Below are positions 9,784 through 18,756 of a stretch of DNA of 64,000 nt, in pieces. Both the position numbers and the translations under genes were made by a program. Source of the stretch: Clostridium sp. UBA701 (GTDB lineage: Bacteria; Bacillota; Clostridia; Clostridiales; Clostridiaceae); the NCBI GenBank assembly GCA_002298125.1, contig DBMJ01000001.1, forward strand, positions 124,001-188,000. Direction: 5' to 3'. The notes under the pieces were generated by a model. It saw only the letters and a list, made by a program, of their open reading frames with translations. It was not told the DNA's origin and searched no databases. Positions within the stretch are counted from its first letter, which is position 1. The number at the start of each line of letters is the position of its first letter.

Positions 9784-11445
9784 TTATATTTCTAAAAACT
9801 TCTCAAACCTTTCTTTTACTTTATCTTTGCCTAATATGCTCATAATAGTGTAAAGGTCCGGTGTATTGCTTCTGTGTGATATAGCTGCTCTTACTGCACC
9901 AGCAACGTCAGAAATCATGCCTTTAAATTGGTCTGGATATGCTTTATAATCTTTTCTATTTGCACAATATCCTAACTCTAAACCAATTACTTTTAAATCA
10001 TCAAACCATTCCTCTTGGCTAGCAGCATTAGCCTTATATTTATTCATGTATACTTTTATTATTTCTTTTGCTGACTCTAATGTTACCGTCTTTGGTAATT
10101 CAACTTGTTCAGCAGTTTCCTTATAGAATAGTTCATCATAGAAATAGAAGATTACTTCTTTTACTTCCTCCCATTTAGCATAGTCTTTTCTTGGTTTTGG
10201 ACCATCTTTATCTATATTAAATATTTCTTTAGACATTTTTTCATTAGCTGTAACTAATCCATACATTTCTGTATCGAATTCTTTTGCCCAAGCTACATAG
10301 TTATCATAAACCACATTTGCTTTCATTTTACATATAACATTTTTACTTACATCGTTTAATTTAACTATATCAAACAAAGCTCCAGATTTACTCATTTTGT
10401 CTAAATCAACTGGGAACTCATGATAATCAGCTGTAGGATTTTCTGCTCTCCAATCTTCATAAGTTGAGTTTATGATATTTAGTAAATATTCAATTACTGA
10501 AACTGTAGGGTACCCAACCTCCTTATAATAAGAAACAGCAGCTTCAGCATCTTTTCTCTTTGATAACTTTCTCTTTGAACCATTATCATTTTTCATTATT
10601 GTTGGAATATGAGCATATTCCGGTCTTTCTAAGCCTAATATTTCAAATAATTGAATGTGAATTGGTAAGGATGATAACCATTCTTCTCCTCTGATAACAT
10701 GAGTAGTCCTCATTAAATAATCGTCTACAACGTGTGCAAAATGATAGGTTGGCAAACCATCACCTTTTATTAAAACAATATCTTGAACATTTTCTGGGAA
10801 TGATATATCACCTTTTATTAAATCATGGAACTCAAATCTATTTTCTAAATTTCCAGGGGACTTTAATCTTAAAATGTACTCTTGGCCTGCTTCTATTTTA
10901 GCTATAGCTTCCTCAGGAGTTAAATTTCTGCACTTTGCATACTCCCCATAATAACCTGGAGTTATTTTTTCAGCTACTTGTTTTTCCCTTAAAGCTGTTA
11001 ATTCCTCAACAGTACAGAAACAAGGGTAAGCTAATCCCTTAGCAATCAAAGCCTTAGCAAAGGTGTTATATATTTCCGCTCTTTGGCTTTGTCTATAGGG
11101 ACCATATTCCCCCTTAAAGGTTTCTTGTCCTATCATACCTTCATTAAAGTCCATTCCAAAGTTATGCATTGTTTCAATTGTATCTTCAATTGCACCATCA
11201 ACTTCTCTTTTTTGGTCTGTATCCTCTATTCTTAAACAGAAAACACCTTCACTTTGACTTGCCAATCTTTCATTTATTAAAGCTGCAAATACTCCTCCGA
11301 TATGTTGAAAGCCTGTTGGTGATGGGGCATATCTAGTAACCTTTGCACCTTCTTTTAAATTTCTCTTTGGATATTTTACAGTATAATATTCTGGTGTCTC
11401 ATCAACATTAGGAAATATTATATTAGCTAGTTTTTGTAAATTCAT
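9784..11445 (-). CDS. gltX: glutamyl-tRNA synthetase
   Basis: 553 residues. It has YAPSPTGFQHIGG (HIGH box, near residues 40-52) and KRKLSKRKD (KMSKS loop, near 292-300). It ligates glutamate to tRNA-Glu. RBS GGAGG precedes the ATG at 11445. It is somewhat longer than the usual 480-500 residues and reads as one of the divergent clostridial GluRS forms. First gene of a gltX-glnS operon controlled by the T-box just upstream. Confidence 0.95.
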   Translation of the reverse strand: MNLQKLANIIFPNVDETPEYYTVKYPKRNLKEGAKVTRYAPSPTGFQHIGGVFAALINERLASQSEGVFCLRIEDTDQKREVDGAIEDTIETMHNFGMDFNEGMIGQETFKGEYGPYRQSQRAEIYNTFAKALIAKGLAYPCFCTVEELTALREKQVAEKITPGYYGEYAKCRNLTPEEAIAKIEAGQEYILRLKSPGNLENRFEFHDLIKGDISFPENVQDIVLIKGDGLPTYHFAHVVDDYLMRTTHVIRGEEWLSSLPIHIQLFEILGLERPEYAHIPTIMKNDNGSKRKLSKRKDAEAAVSYYKEVGYPTVSVIEYLLNIINSTYEDWRAENPTADYHEFPVDLDKMSKSGALFDIVKLNDVSKNVICKMKANVVYDNYVAWAKEFDTEMYGLVTANEKMSKEIFNIDKDGPKPRKDYAKWEEVKEVIFYFYDELFYKETAEQVELPKTVTLESAKEIIKVYMNKYKANAASQEEWFDDLKVIGLELGYCANRKDYKAYPDQFKGMISDVAGAVRAAISHRSNTPDLYTIMSILGKDKVKERFEKFLEI

Positions 11446-11469
11446 TCTTCTACCTCCTTGTATAAATAT

Positions 11470-11745
11470 AAAAAACTTTCATCCTAAAACATTAGGACGA
11501 AAGTTAATTCCGCGTTACCACCTAAATTGATTAAGTAAACTTAATCCACTCATTATCTCTATATGGGGAGAACACCCTAAACCTACTACACAATATAGCT
11601 TTCAGTTTATGCTCCAGAGCTTCTTTCTATAGAGTCAAATATTAGGCTTGCACCACCCCTAACTCGCTTTAAATCAATCTCCATATACTCTTCTCTTTCA
11701 ACGCTATTATCAATATTAATCTTTACAAAATATAGTACTATTATA
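11470..11745 (-). promoter_or_regulatory. T-box riboswitch, glutamate specifier
   Basis: Read on the minus strand: a Stem I with distal loop GGTGGTGCAAGCC (near 11644-11657), a specifier loop with GAA just before GCTCT (GAA at 11621-11623), the T-box core GGTGGTAACGCGGAAT (near 11507-11523), then a terminator hairpin AACTTTCGTCCTA / TAGGATGAAAGTT followed by TTTTTT (11470-11505). Uncharged tRNA-Glu would stabilise the antiterminator and switch on gltX-glnS. The specifier assignment is my reading of the predicted fold. Confidence 0.9.
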
Positions 11746-11799
11746 CATATACCACTGATTATTGTAAATAGTATACTTCATTAAACAAAAAAGTAATTT

Positions 11800-12468
11800 C
11801 TAAATAGATTTAAAAATTAAAGTTTGGAGCGCTAACATTATGGCTGGATGGCAACGGCTTTGTCTTACTGCTTCCTCTATTCTTTCATTTGTGGTAACGT
11901 TTTCACAAACATTGAGTATTGATAAGGCCTCCATTTTAGCGTTATTTTCATTAAGTCTGTAGATGGCAGAGGTTGTAAAATCTAAAACTCTCGATTCTTG
12001 GCTTGTGATATACTTTTTTTCTATAAAATAATTATCCCTAGTAGTAGTTATGCAAGCTTGTGCACTTATATTATTTTTTCCCTTTATAATTTCCGTATAT
12101 TTAAACAAATTTTCAGACACAACAAAACATTGGTCATTTTCGTATGCTTTACTTATGTAAGTTATGGAACCAACAGGTATACTAGCATCATTTGTAATAC
12201 AATCACCAAAATAAACCACACGAATAATTTCATTGTTTGAGCAAAGTTCAGTTAAATAAGCCATAGTTGATGTTATACCAATTCCCACCGACAAAACAAT
12301 TATTGGGATATTATTAAATTTTCCCGTAAGGCCCACTTGTCCTCTTGTTTCAGTAAATATCTCTACATTATCCAAATAATGAGCAGCAATCATTTTTACA
12401 CGATATGGATCATCTGTAATTAAGCAAATGCTTGGTAAAACACACTTATAATCATCTATTAAATTCAC
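11800..12468 (-). CDS. nucleoside phosphorylase-like protein, altered active site
   Basis: 222 residues, slightly shorter than DeoD (about 235). It follows the hexameric purine nucleoside phosphorylase pattern: DDPYRVKMIA near 20 (phosphate arginine present), then FTETRGQVGLTG and VGIGITSTMAYLTEL. The C-terminal half aligns with DeoD around TNERIEEAVRQ, but the ribose-binding VEMEA segment reads LDFTT (162-166), and the catalytic SDH triplet reads CEN (188-190), replacing Asp with Glu. It may be a binding or sensing paralogue, or an enzyme of changed specificity. The start is GTG with GGAGG seven bases upstream. Confidence 0.7.
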   Translation of the reverse strand: MNLIDDYKCVLPSICLITDDPYRVKMIAAHYLDNVEIFTETRGQVGLTGKFNNIPIIVLSVGIGITSTMAYLTELCSNNEIIRVVYFGDCITNDASIPVGSITYISKAYENDQCFVVSENLFKYTEIIKGKNNISAQACITTTRDNYFIEKKYITSQESRVLDFTTSAIYRLNENNAKMEALSILNVCENVTTNERIEEAVRQSRCHPAIMLALQTLIFKSI

Positions 12469-12720
12469 GAGTTTGCCTCCTTTTACTTTAATTTGTATTT
12501 ATAGGTATATTATGTAAATTGGATGATAACTATTATTCTAACATTCTGATTTTTCATTGTAAACATTTATCGTAAAATTATTTTGTTTATTTAATCTCAA
12601 TAATATAACCCTAGAAAGTAAACAACTTTTAATAAAAAAAACACAAAGCCAGCTCATCCTAAACTAACGTGGAAATTGAAACTTATAAAGATGATCGAGT
12701 AGAAATTGTATTGATCAGCG
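12469..12720. other. gene-free stretch upstream of the small membrane protein gene
   Basis: AT-rich. A 23-codon frame starting with GTG at about 12670 reads like coding sequence (ETYKDDRVEIVLISVR) but has no RBS, so it may be a worn gene fragment. Nothing else is recognisable. Confidence 0.3.
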
Positions 12721-12749
12721 TTAGAAATATTAGAAATTAATGGTATAAT
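12721..12749 (+). promoter_or_regulatory. sigma-A type promoter
   Basis: TTAGAA and TATAAT are separated by 17 bp, pointing toward the small membrane protein gene about 170 bp downstream. Confidence 0.45.
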
Positions 12750-12918
12750 ATTGTCGTAGGAAAAGTTTTATACTCTCCTGTGGCAACTATTCATGAGCAG
12801 GACGGGTAAATTTTATATAAAAAAGAGCGCTACATATGTTTAAAAAAATATTATGACTAAGTATATCATTTGCTATGGTGTTTTATTTAACAGGAGAGGT
12901 ATATTAACAGGTGACTAT

Positions 12919-13302
12919 ATGACTATTACTCAATTTTTGCCTTGGATATTACCAAGTTTGTTTATATCTGCAATAGTAACTTATCCATTTTTTTATGTGA
13001 GAGCATCAGCACGCACAAGCAAAAGCAGCAAACATTATGTGCCGCCTGAAAAAATAGTTTGGAAGGTTTTTACGGTAGGCGATATTTGTGCTTGGTTTTA
13101 CGCTATTATATGGATGCCAGTATTTTTATTTGTATGCATCAATATTGCTGCTCCTTCAATACTTGAGAATCTTTCTAATCCTTATGCAACCTCTGACGAT
13201 TATAAAATGCCCCTATATGTATACATTCCAATATTTACATTGCTGATATTAGGACCAGTCGGTTCAGAAATAGTCCGTATTTTCGTGAATAAAAAGTTTT
13301 AA
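12919..13302 (+). CDS. small membrane protein, unknown
   Basis: 127 residues from the ATG at 12919, which has AGGTG 5 bases upstream; an upstream in-frame ATG at 12853 has no RBS. Three hydrophobic segments are visible (about residues 5-28, 55-82 and 100-122), separated by a basic loop with ARTSKSSK. There is no signal peptide or cofactor motif and I do not recognise a family. It lies just outside the ssrA-linked island, so it belongs to the ancestral neighbourhood. Confidence 0.55.
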   Translation: MTITQFLPWILPSLFISAIVTYPFFYVRASARTSKSSKHYVPPEKIVWKVFTVGDICAWFYAIIWMPVFLFVCINIAAPSILENLSNPYATSDDYKMPLYVYIPIFTLLILGPVGSEIVRIFVNKKF

Positions 13303-13382
13303 ATAGATGCTGCCAATTACTTAAACAGACGGCCTCATGCAAAGCACCTGAGCCCTTGTTCTAAGCCTTTTCAGAGAAAAAC

Positions 13383-13424
13383 AAAACCATCTACAGATAA
13401 AAACTTTTTTCTGTAGATGGTTTT
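13383..13424. terminator. terminator, probably the original ssrA terminator
   Basis: A 14-bp stem (AAAACCATCTACAG with its complement) has T runs on both sides. The better tail is on the minus strand (TTTTGTTTTT). On that strand it lies directly behind the 14-bp copy of the tmRNA 3' end, as a tmRNA terminator would. Confidence 0.8.
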
Positions 13425-13429
13425 ACATT

Positions 13430-13443
13430 TGGTGGAGGCGAGG
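13430..13443. repeat. att-like direct repeat of the ssrA 3' end (distal copy)
   Basis: TGGTGGAGGCGAGG is identical to the plus-strand reading of the last 14 bases of ssrA at 21019-21032, including the encoded CCA. No tRNA or tmRNA surrounds this copy, as expected for the distal attachment site of an element integrated in ssrA. Confidence 0.75.
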
Positions 13444-13476
13444 CATGGTAGGCAAAACCCACCACTATGCTATATT

Positions 13477-14898
13477 TTAATCTAAGTAAGTATTATCTTC
13501 ATTATAATCATCTAAATCATAGCATTCTTCATAGTAATCATCTTCGTCATAATCGTCTATATCATTGTATTCCTCATCGTAATTATCTTCGTCATAATCA
13601 TCTATATCACAATTCTCTTCATCGCATTCATCTTCATCAGGATATAATGATTCAGCTCCTAAAAAATCAATATATTCTATGCTTATATCTTCTAGTTGAG
13701 AACCTATTGAAATTGCCCCTGTATTCTTTGATTCCCACTCAACTGGTATACTACCTCTAACTAAACCTGAAAAATGGCAGCTTGGACTACCCAACTCTCT
13801 ATCTTCACGGTCACAATGAGCTGATGCATCAAGCGTTAAGAAAAAATCTGCATATATACTAATAATAACTTCATCTTCTTCTATTTCATAAGTAATATCT
13901 TTAACTTTATAATCCTCAGTTTCTCCAAAAGTAAGATTATCTAGGCAAGAATCTATTGCGTCTTCTATTTCTAGTTGTATATTTCCATCTTCTTCAATAT
14001 ATTCTGTAATTCTACCCATTAATTCTTCTGGATACCATGTTCCATAGGTTTCATCAATTAAATTATAAATAATCTCTTCGTCTACCAGACTACTAATCTC
14101 GCTACTTATATAATTTTTAGATATTGTTAATATTTCTGATAAATTAATAACATTAATCTTAGAACTATTAGTTATTTCATTATTAAACCATTCAATTACC
14201 GCTGGATTCAATTCTCTTCCCTTTAATTTTTTATTAAATGGAAACCAATCTGGTTTTACATCTGCCGTAACAAAAGTAATATTCTTACCTTTATCATTTG
14301 TAACTTCAACTAATTGATTTAGAATTATATAATCTCCATTGCTATTTTTGCTCTTGCCTTTATCCTTATTACCTGGTAGACCTTTTTGAATATCATTACT
14401 ATATTTTTTTTCTAGTTCCTCTTCACTTATCTTAGAATGATATTCTTGTGTGAAGAAATTATTAAGTATAAATTCTAGCTTATTACCTTCAATATATTGA
14501 TTTACCTGTTCATCATTTCTATTTACAAACATTATTATTTCATCATAACTTACTTTCCCATCAATATAATCCCTTAGTAGAAACATAAATTCATCTGAAT
14601 ATTTAAACCCATCACATTGTTTTTTTAGTGTAGTTATTGCTTTTTGCTTATCTTCTACATTTGACAAATAATTAATAGCATCGATATACTTGTCTTTCTT
14701 CTCCTCAATTCGACTTGAGTAAATATTTAAAGTTTCTTTTTTTACTTGCTCTAATAGTATAATATCTTGAGTCTTGCAATCAAAAATATCTTGCAATTCG
14801 AATGACTTCTCTAAACACCATTCATATAGCCTAAGTATACTGCAACTATCAAATACCAATATAGATTCTTTCCATACGTTATCACTATTGAATTCCAT
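13477..14898 (-). CDS. PIN-like (PIN_8/DUF4935 type) nuclease with acidic tail
   Basis: 473 residues. VFDSCSILRLYEW (Asp17), a charged segment near 158-172, GDYIILNQL (Asp189) and ITFVTADVKPDW (Asp213, Asp217) reproduce the acidic positions of the PIN_8 branch of PIN-like ribonucleases, so RNA cleavage is plausible. A second domain of unknown fold covers about 260-420. The C-terminus (about 425-473) is a low-complexity Asp/Glu/Tyr tail with a 15-residue period. RBS AAGGAGG precedes the ATG. The decayed IS begins only 47 bp upstream, so the original promoter may be lost. No antitoxin gene is adjacent. Role inferred: an accessory or defence effector. Confidence 0.7.
   Translation of the reverse strand: MEFNSDNVWKESILVFDSCSILRLYEWCLEKSFELQDIFDCKTQDIILLEQVKKETLNIYSSRIEEKKDKYIDAINYLSNVEDKQKAITTLKKQCDGFKYSDEFMFLLRDYIDGKVSYDEIIMFVNRNDEQVNQYIEGNKLEFILNNFFTQEYHSKISEEELEKKYSNDIQKGLPGNKDKGKSKNSNGDYIILNQLVEVTNDKGKNITFVTADVKPDWFPFNKKLKGRELNPAVIEWFNNEITNSSKINVINLSEILTISKNYISSEISSLVDEEIIYNLIDETYGTWYPEELMGRITEYIEEDGNIQLEIEDAIDSCLDNLTFGETEDYKVKDITYEIEEDEVIISIYADFFLTLDASAHCDREDRELGSPSCHFSGLVRGSIPVEWESKNTGAISIGSQLEDISIEYIDFLGAESLYPDEDECDEENCDIDDYDEDNYDEEYNDIDDYDEDDYYEECYDLDDYNEDNTYLD
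13480..13620 (-). repeat. 45-bp tandem repeat encoding an acidic tail
   Basis: Nearly three copies of a 45-bp unit encode DIDDYDEDNYDEEYN, DIDDYDEDDYYEECY and a truncated DLDDYNEDN. Such in-frame repeats can change copy number by slippage. Confidence 0.75.
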
Positions 14899-15101
14899 AT
14901 TAAAACCTCCTTATATAAAAATTACTTTTCATTTTTGAGTAATCTTGTTGTGTTTGAGCCACCTGTCCAGTCAATGTGAGCCACCCTTCCGTTTTTGAGT
15001 GAGCCACTATTCCGGGTAAAGTGAGCCATTACAATAACTTGTCAATAATGTATTTATGCATCAGTTTTTGATATAAATACATTATAAAGGTGGTTATTAT
15101 T

Positions 15102-16637
15102 ATGACCGATTATCGTGAAATCCTAAGGATAAAAAGCTTAGGATTTAGCGAAAGGAACATTGCAATTAGCTGCCCTTGTTCCAGCAACACAGTATCTGAG
15201 GTTCTAAAGAGGACTGAGGAGCTAGATATTTCTTGGCCTATCCCTAATGAACAAACAAACGAAGTGCTAGAGGGTATGCTCTACCTAAAGGATGGCAGAA
15301 GTATCAACAATAAGAGAATGCCAGACCTTACCTACATCCATAAGGAGTTGCTCAAAAACGGCGTAAGCAAAAAACTCTTATGGACTGAATACTTGGAGAA
15401 TTGCCGCCTTGTCGGTGAGGAACCACTCATGTATTCTCGATTTTGTTATTATATTCAGCAGGAGGAACAAAAACACCATGCAATCATGCATATTGGACGT
15501 AACCCGGGTGAACAGGTTGAGGTTGATTGGGCAGGTGACCCTGCACATATCGTTGATCCTGATACTGGTGAAATTATTGATGCTTACCTGTTTGTAGGAG
15601 TTATGACTTATAGTCAGTATGCCTATGTTGAAGCTTTCATCAACGAAAAACAGCAGGCATGGATAACTACCCATGTTCATATGTATGAATATTTCGGTAG
15701 CGTAGCCAAAATTCTTGTGCCTGACAATTGCAAGACTGCCGTGGTGCATAACGGAGGCTGGTACAATCAGCAATTAAATACCGTTTACCACGAAATGGCC
15801 CAACATTATGGTACTGCTACATTCCCGCTAGGGTCAGAAGACCGAAAGATAAGCCAAATGCAGAGGGTTCTGTGGGCAATATCTCTACATGGATTACAGC
15901 TGCATTACGAAATGATCAGTTCTTTTCATTGGTTGAGTTAAATTGTGCCATCTGGGAGAAGCTGAAAGCCTTTAATGCCCGCCTTTTTCAAATAAAAGAG
16001 GGCAGCCGGTTAAGTCTCTTATGCGACGAAGAACTGCCATTACTGGCATCATTACCTGCTAACCCTTATGAACTGCGGAATGGAAACAAGCCACCGTTCA
16101 GTTTAATTATCACATATCCGTCGACGGAATGCTATACTCAATCCCTTATGAATACATAAAACGTAAAGTTGACGTGAGGATAACAAATAAAACAATAGAA
16201 GTTTTCTATAACCATAACTGCATAGCCTCTCATTGCCGTCTTTACGGAAGAAAGGGGCAGTACAGCGCTATAGTGGAACACATGCGGGAAGAGCACCAGA
16301 AGTATTTGGAGTGGAACGGTGACCGTTTCCGCAAATGGGCTGAGCGGATTGGATACAATACGTGCCAAGTGGTAGATGGAATACTTACCTCCAATCGTAT
16401 GGAACAGCAGGGCTATAGAAGCTGTATGAGGCTTTTAAAGCTGGCTGACAATATTCATTGGAGCGACTGAAAGCTGCTTGCAAGAAGGCGCTTTCCTATA
16501 CATCTAATCCTAGCTACAAGAGTATCAAAAACATACTCACAACTGAGCAGGACAAGTTGCAAATCATAACAGACACATCTGAATCCACACAAAATAATCA
16601 CGGCATTACAAGAGGTGCTGGCTATTATGGGAGATAA
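15102..16637 (+). pseudogene. IS21-type transposase IstA, frameshifted
   Basis: The N-terminal helix-turn-helix (ERNIAISCPCSSNTVSEV) and DDE core (VEVDWAGD near residue 146, VPDNCKTAV near 211) are clear. The frame breaks near 15820, resumes at NISTWITAALRN, breaks again near 16075, resumes at FNYHISVDGMLYSIP, and breaks a third time near 16450 before the C-terminal LERLKAACKKALSY. Each break looks like loss of one base. RBS AGGTGG precedes the ATG at 15102. Non-functional. Confidence 0.88.
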
Positions 16638-16643
16638 TCATCT

Positions 16644-17391
16644 ATGATAAATTAATTGAAATGCGCCTGACTGCTATGTCAGATGCATTCAGCAACCAAT
16701 TAATTGCCACTAAAATGAAAGAAGTTCCTTTCGAAGATCGCTTTGGCATGCTAGTAGACATTGAATACAGTAGCAGGAAAAACAACAGATTAAAGAGATT
16801 AATCAGCAATGCTGAATTGGTGCCAGTATCATGGACATTGATTATAAATTCGGACGTAAGTTGAATAAGGAGCTCATAACAAGACTTGCAACCTGTGAAT
16901 ATATCTCAGAATATCGTAACATCTTCATTACCAGTGCAACCGGAAGCGGTAAAACATATATGGCTTGCGCCTTTGGCATGGAAGCATGCAAGCAGTATTA
17001 TACTACTAAGTATGTAAGACTTCCCGATCTTCTGATTGACCTTGAAATGGTAAGAAACGAAGGTACATACAAAAGGGTCTTGGCGAAGTATGCTAATCCA
17101 TTACTGCTAATTATTGATGAGTAGCAACTTCTAAAACGTAATGAAAATGAGTGCAAGGATATTTTCAAATTACTGCATCGCCGCAGGAAGAAATCCTCCA
17201 CCCTCTTCTGTTCACAATATAGAGCCGAAGGTTGGTATGAGCAGCTTGGTAGTAACGATGGTCCACTGGCAGATGCCATACTGGATCGTATCGTTCATGA
17301 TGCATACAAAATCAGTATAGAAAGCATTGATCCAACAAAGGATATTTCAATGCGTGAGGTATATGGATTAGAAAAAAAACTTAGTGAATAA
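16644..17391 (+). pseudogene. IS21-type helper ATPase IstB, frameshifted with a nonsense codon
   Basis: Walker A ATGSGKTY is near 16935-16960, with LLLIIDE as Walker B. The frame is broken just after the ATG at 16644, again near 16820, and Trp after IIDE has become TAG at 17122-17124; the frame then runs on to TAA at 17389. Normally the AAA+ regulator of transposition; dead here. Confidence 0.88.
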
Positions 17392-17672
17392 CTAGCAACT
17401 AAATGGTGGCTCATGCCACACCGGAACTGCGGCTCCGCCGCACAAGAATATTCAATTTTTTCTATATATTCTACAAAAACATATATTTTTCCTCTATAAA
17501 ATTACATTACTTGTGTATTACCAAACAATTTTTATTATAGAACTTCACTAAACACAGCTTTAGCGAAATAAAATAAGGCCTACATTAATATATTAGGTCT
17601 TACCTAATGTTATGGATGTGTATCTTCTACACCTTTAAATCCAATTTATATTTTTCATAAAATGCACTATAT

Positions 17673-17708
17673 AAAAAAATTACAGTTCATCAAACAAGCG
17701 AACTGTAA
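17673..17708 (-). terminator. terminator of the winged-helix/DUF4145 module
   Basis: TTACAGTTC pairs with GAACTGTAA across an 11-nt loop, with a run of seven A on the plus strand (T on the transcribed side), 42 bp after the stop of the 323-residue gene. The remaining bases 17447-17672 are AT-rich and show nothing recognisable. Confidence 0.75.
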
Positions 17709-17750
17709 CATAAATTTTACGTTATACCATTATATTCTATAAACCCACTT

Positions 17751-18722
17751 CTAAGATTCTTTATTTTGATTAACTTTAAACTCCTCATCTATGATTGTTC
17801 TTACAAAATCTTTTGCACCTTCAAGTAACTTGTGCTTATATGCTTTTTTATTCATTGGATCAGTTTCATTTTTAAACCAGGTCTTATTTCTGTCAAAAAC
17901 TCCTTGTATTTGCTTTTCAGTAGCAGGTAATCCTAAAATATCTGTCATAAGGTATTGCACATCCGTTATAGAAAATGCATCCCCGAGATTTTCTTTTGAT
18001 ACAATGTAAAGAATGAGCATCATTTGCTTTTTAAAAGAATCTTGTGCCTTCACTTCCGGATAATTCTTAAGGTTAAAATCATCTGCACTCAGTTTAGCAT
18101 ATACAGACTCAATCTTTGTCCGTATTTTTTTAGGCCTTGATATTATTTTCTTTTCTTTGTTTGTTTCCTTAGGCTGATATGACTCTACGTAAGCCAAACC
18201 ATCAGAGGTCAAGATATACTGTTTTGGAGTTTTTCCATGTGAATCAGGCGCATCCATAATATAACCTTTCTTAGCTAATTGTGCTAACAAAGTACTTATA
18301 TTTGAATATTCGGATCTTCTTGCTTCTGTATAGTACTGTTTAACATTTTCAGATGAAAACATATTAGTACCATTTTTCTTTTCATCATAATAAGCAGAAA
18401 TTAGAGTAAAATCCTGATCATTCAGTGAGCCATAATTCTTTAAAAAAGAGGCTAAACTTGTCCTCAACAAATCAGTACATGACTGTGTATTGATATCATC
18501 TGCTTGAATTGTCTGTACGGAAGATACTAGCTTAAGTTGTTCTTCCGGTTCTTCAATATATTGAGTCGCTTGTGTAACTACAGATTGAGTACGAACAATA
18601 GCGTCTACAGCCGCTGGAAGAAGTGTATTTAAAAAAACATTTCTTTCTCGTTCCACAACTTCTTCAGATCCTACCGCCTCAAATTCAATTTCCCCAATCT
18701 TAAATTTCACTTTGTTCTCCAA
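17751..18722 (-). CDS. unknown protein with winged-helix-like domain
   Basis: 323 residues, start TTG at 18722 with AGGAGG nine bases upstream. The N-terminus (KVKFKIGEIEFEAVG) looks like a short beta structure. About residues 97-180 have the profile of a winged helix ending in LLAQLAKKGYIMDAP...YILTSDGLAYVES, and the last 120 residues are mixed alpha/charged. No catalytic motif, membrane segment or signal peptide. It lies 34 bp after the DUF4145 gene on the same strand, so the two form one operon. I do not recognise a named family; a regulatory or nucleic-acid-binding partner is an inference. Confidence 0.6.
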   Translation of the reverse strand: MENKVKFKIGEIEFEAVGSEEVVERERNVFLNTLLPAAVDAIVRTQSVVTQATQYIEEPEEQLKLVSSVQTIQADDINTQSCTDLLRTSLASFLKNYGSLNDQDFTLISAYYDEKKNGTNMFSSENVKQYYTEARRSEYSNISTLLAQLAKKGYIMDAPDSHGKTPKQYILTSDGLAYVESYQPKETNKEKKIISRPKKIRTKIESVYAKLSADDFNLKNYPEVKAQDSFKKQMMLILYIVSKENLGDAFSITDVQYLMTDILGLPATEKQIQGVFDRNKTWFKNETDPMNKKAYKHKLLEGAKDFVRTIIDEEFKVNQNKES

Positions 18723-18756
18723 TTTGTTATTCCTCCTAATTATATATCTCTATTGA

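Larger units (their letters stand above)
14946..17446 (+). mobile_element. decayed IS21-type insertion sequence
   Basis: It contains istA and istB homologues in the usual order, both broken. The left end (14946-15030) carries four direct copies of a GAGCCA motif, and the right end (17405-17440) carries the inverted GGTGGCTCA, in keeping with the multiple terminal transposase sites of this family. The exact ends and target duplication cannot be fixed by eye. No passenger genes are present. Confidence 0.85.

Noticed and set aside
12670..12738. Short frame reading like protein (ETYKDDRVEIVLISVR)
   Set aside because: Only 23 codons, no RBS; at best a gene fragment, so mentioned only in the region note.
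13444..13470. Further tmRNA or tRNA sequence next to the distal att-like repeat
   Set aside because: Identity with ssrA stops after 14 bases; no cloverleaf or tmRNA domain can be drawn.
15378..15773. 131-codon minus-strand frame inside the IS element
   Set aside because: It is the shadow of the istA reading frame, with no RBS and no protein-like pattern.
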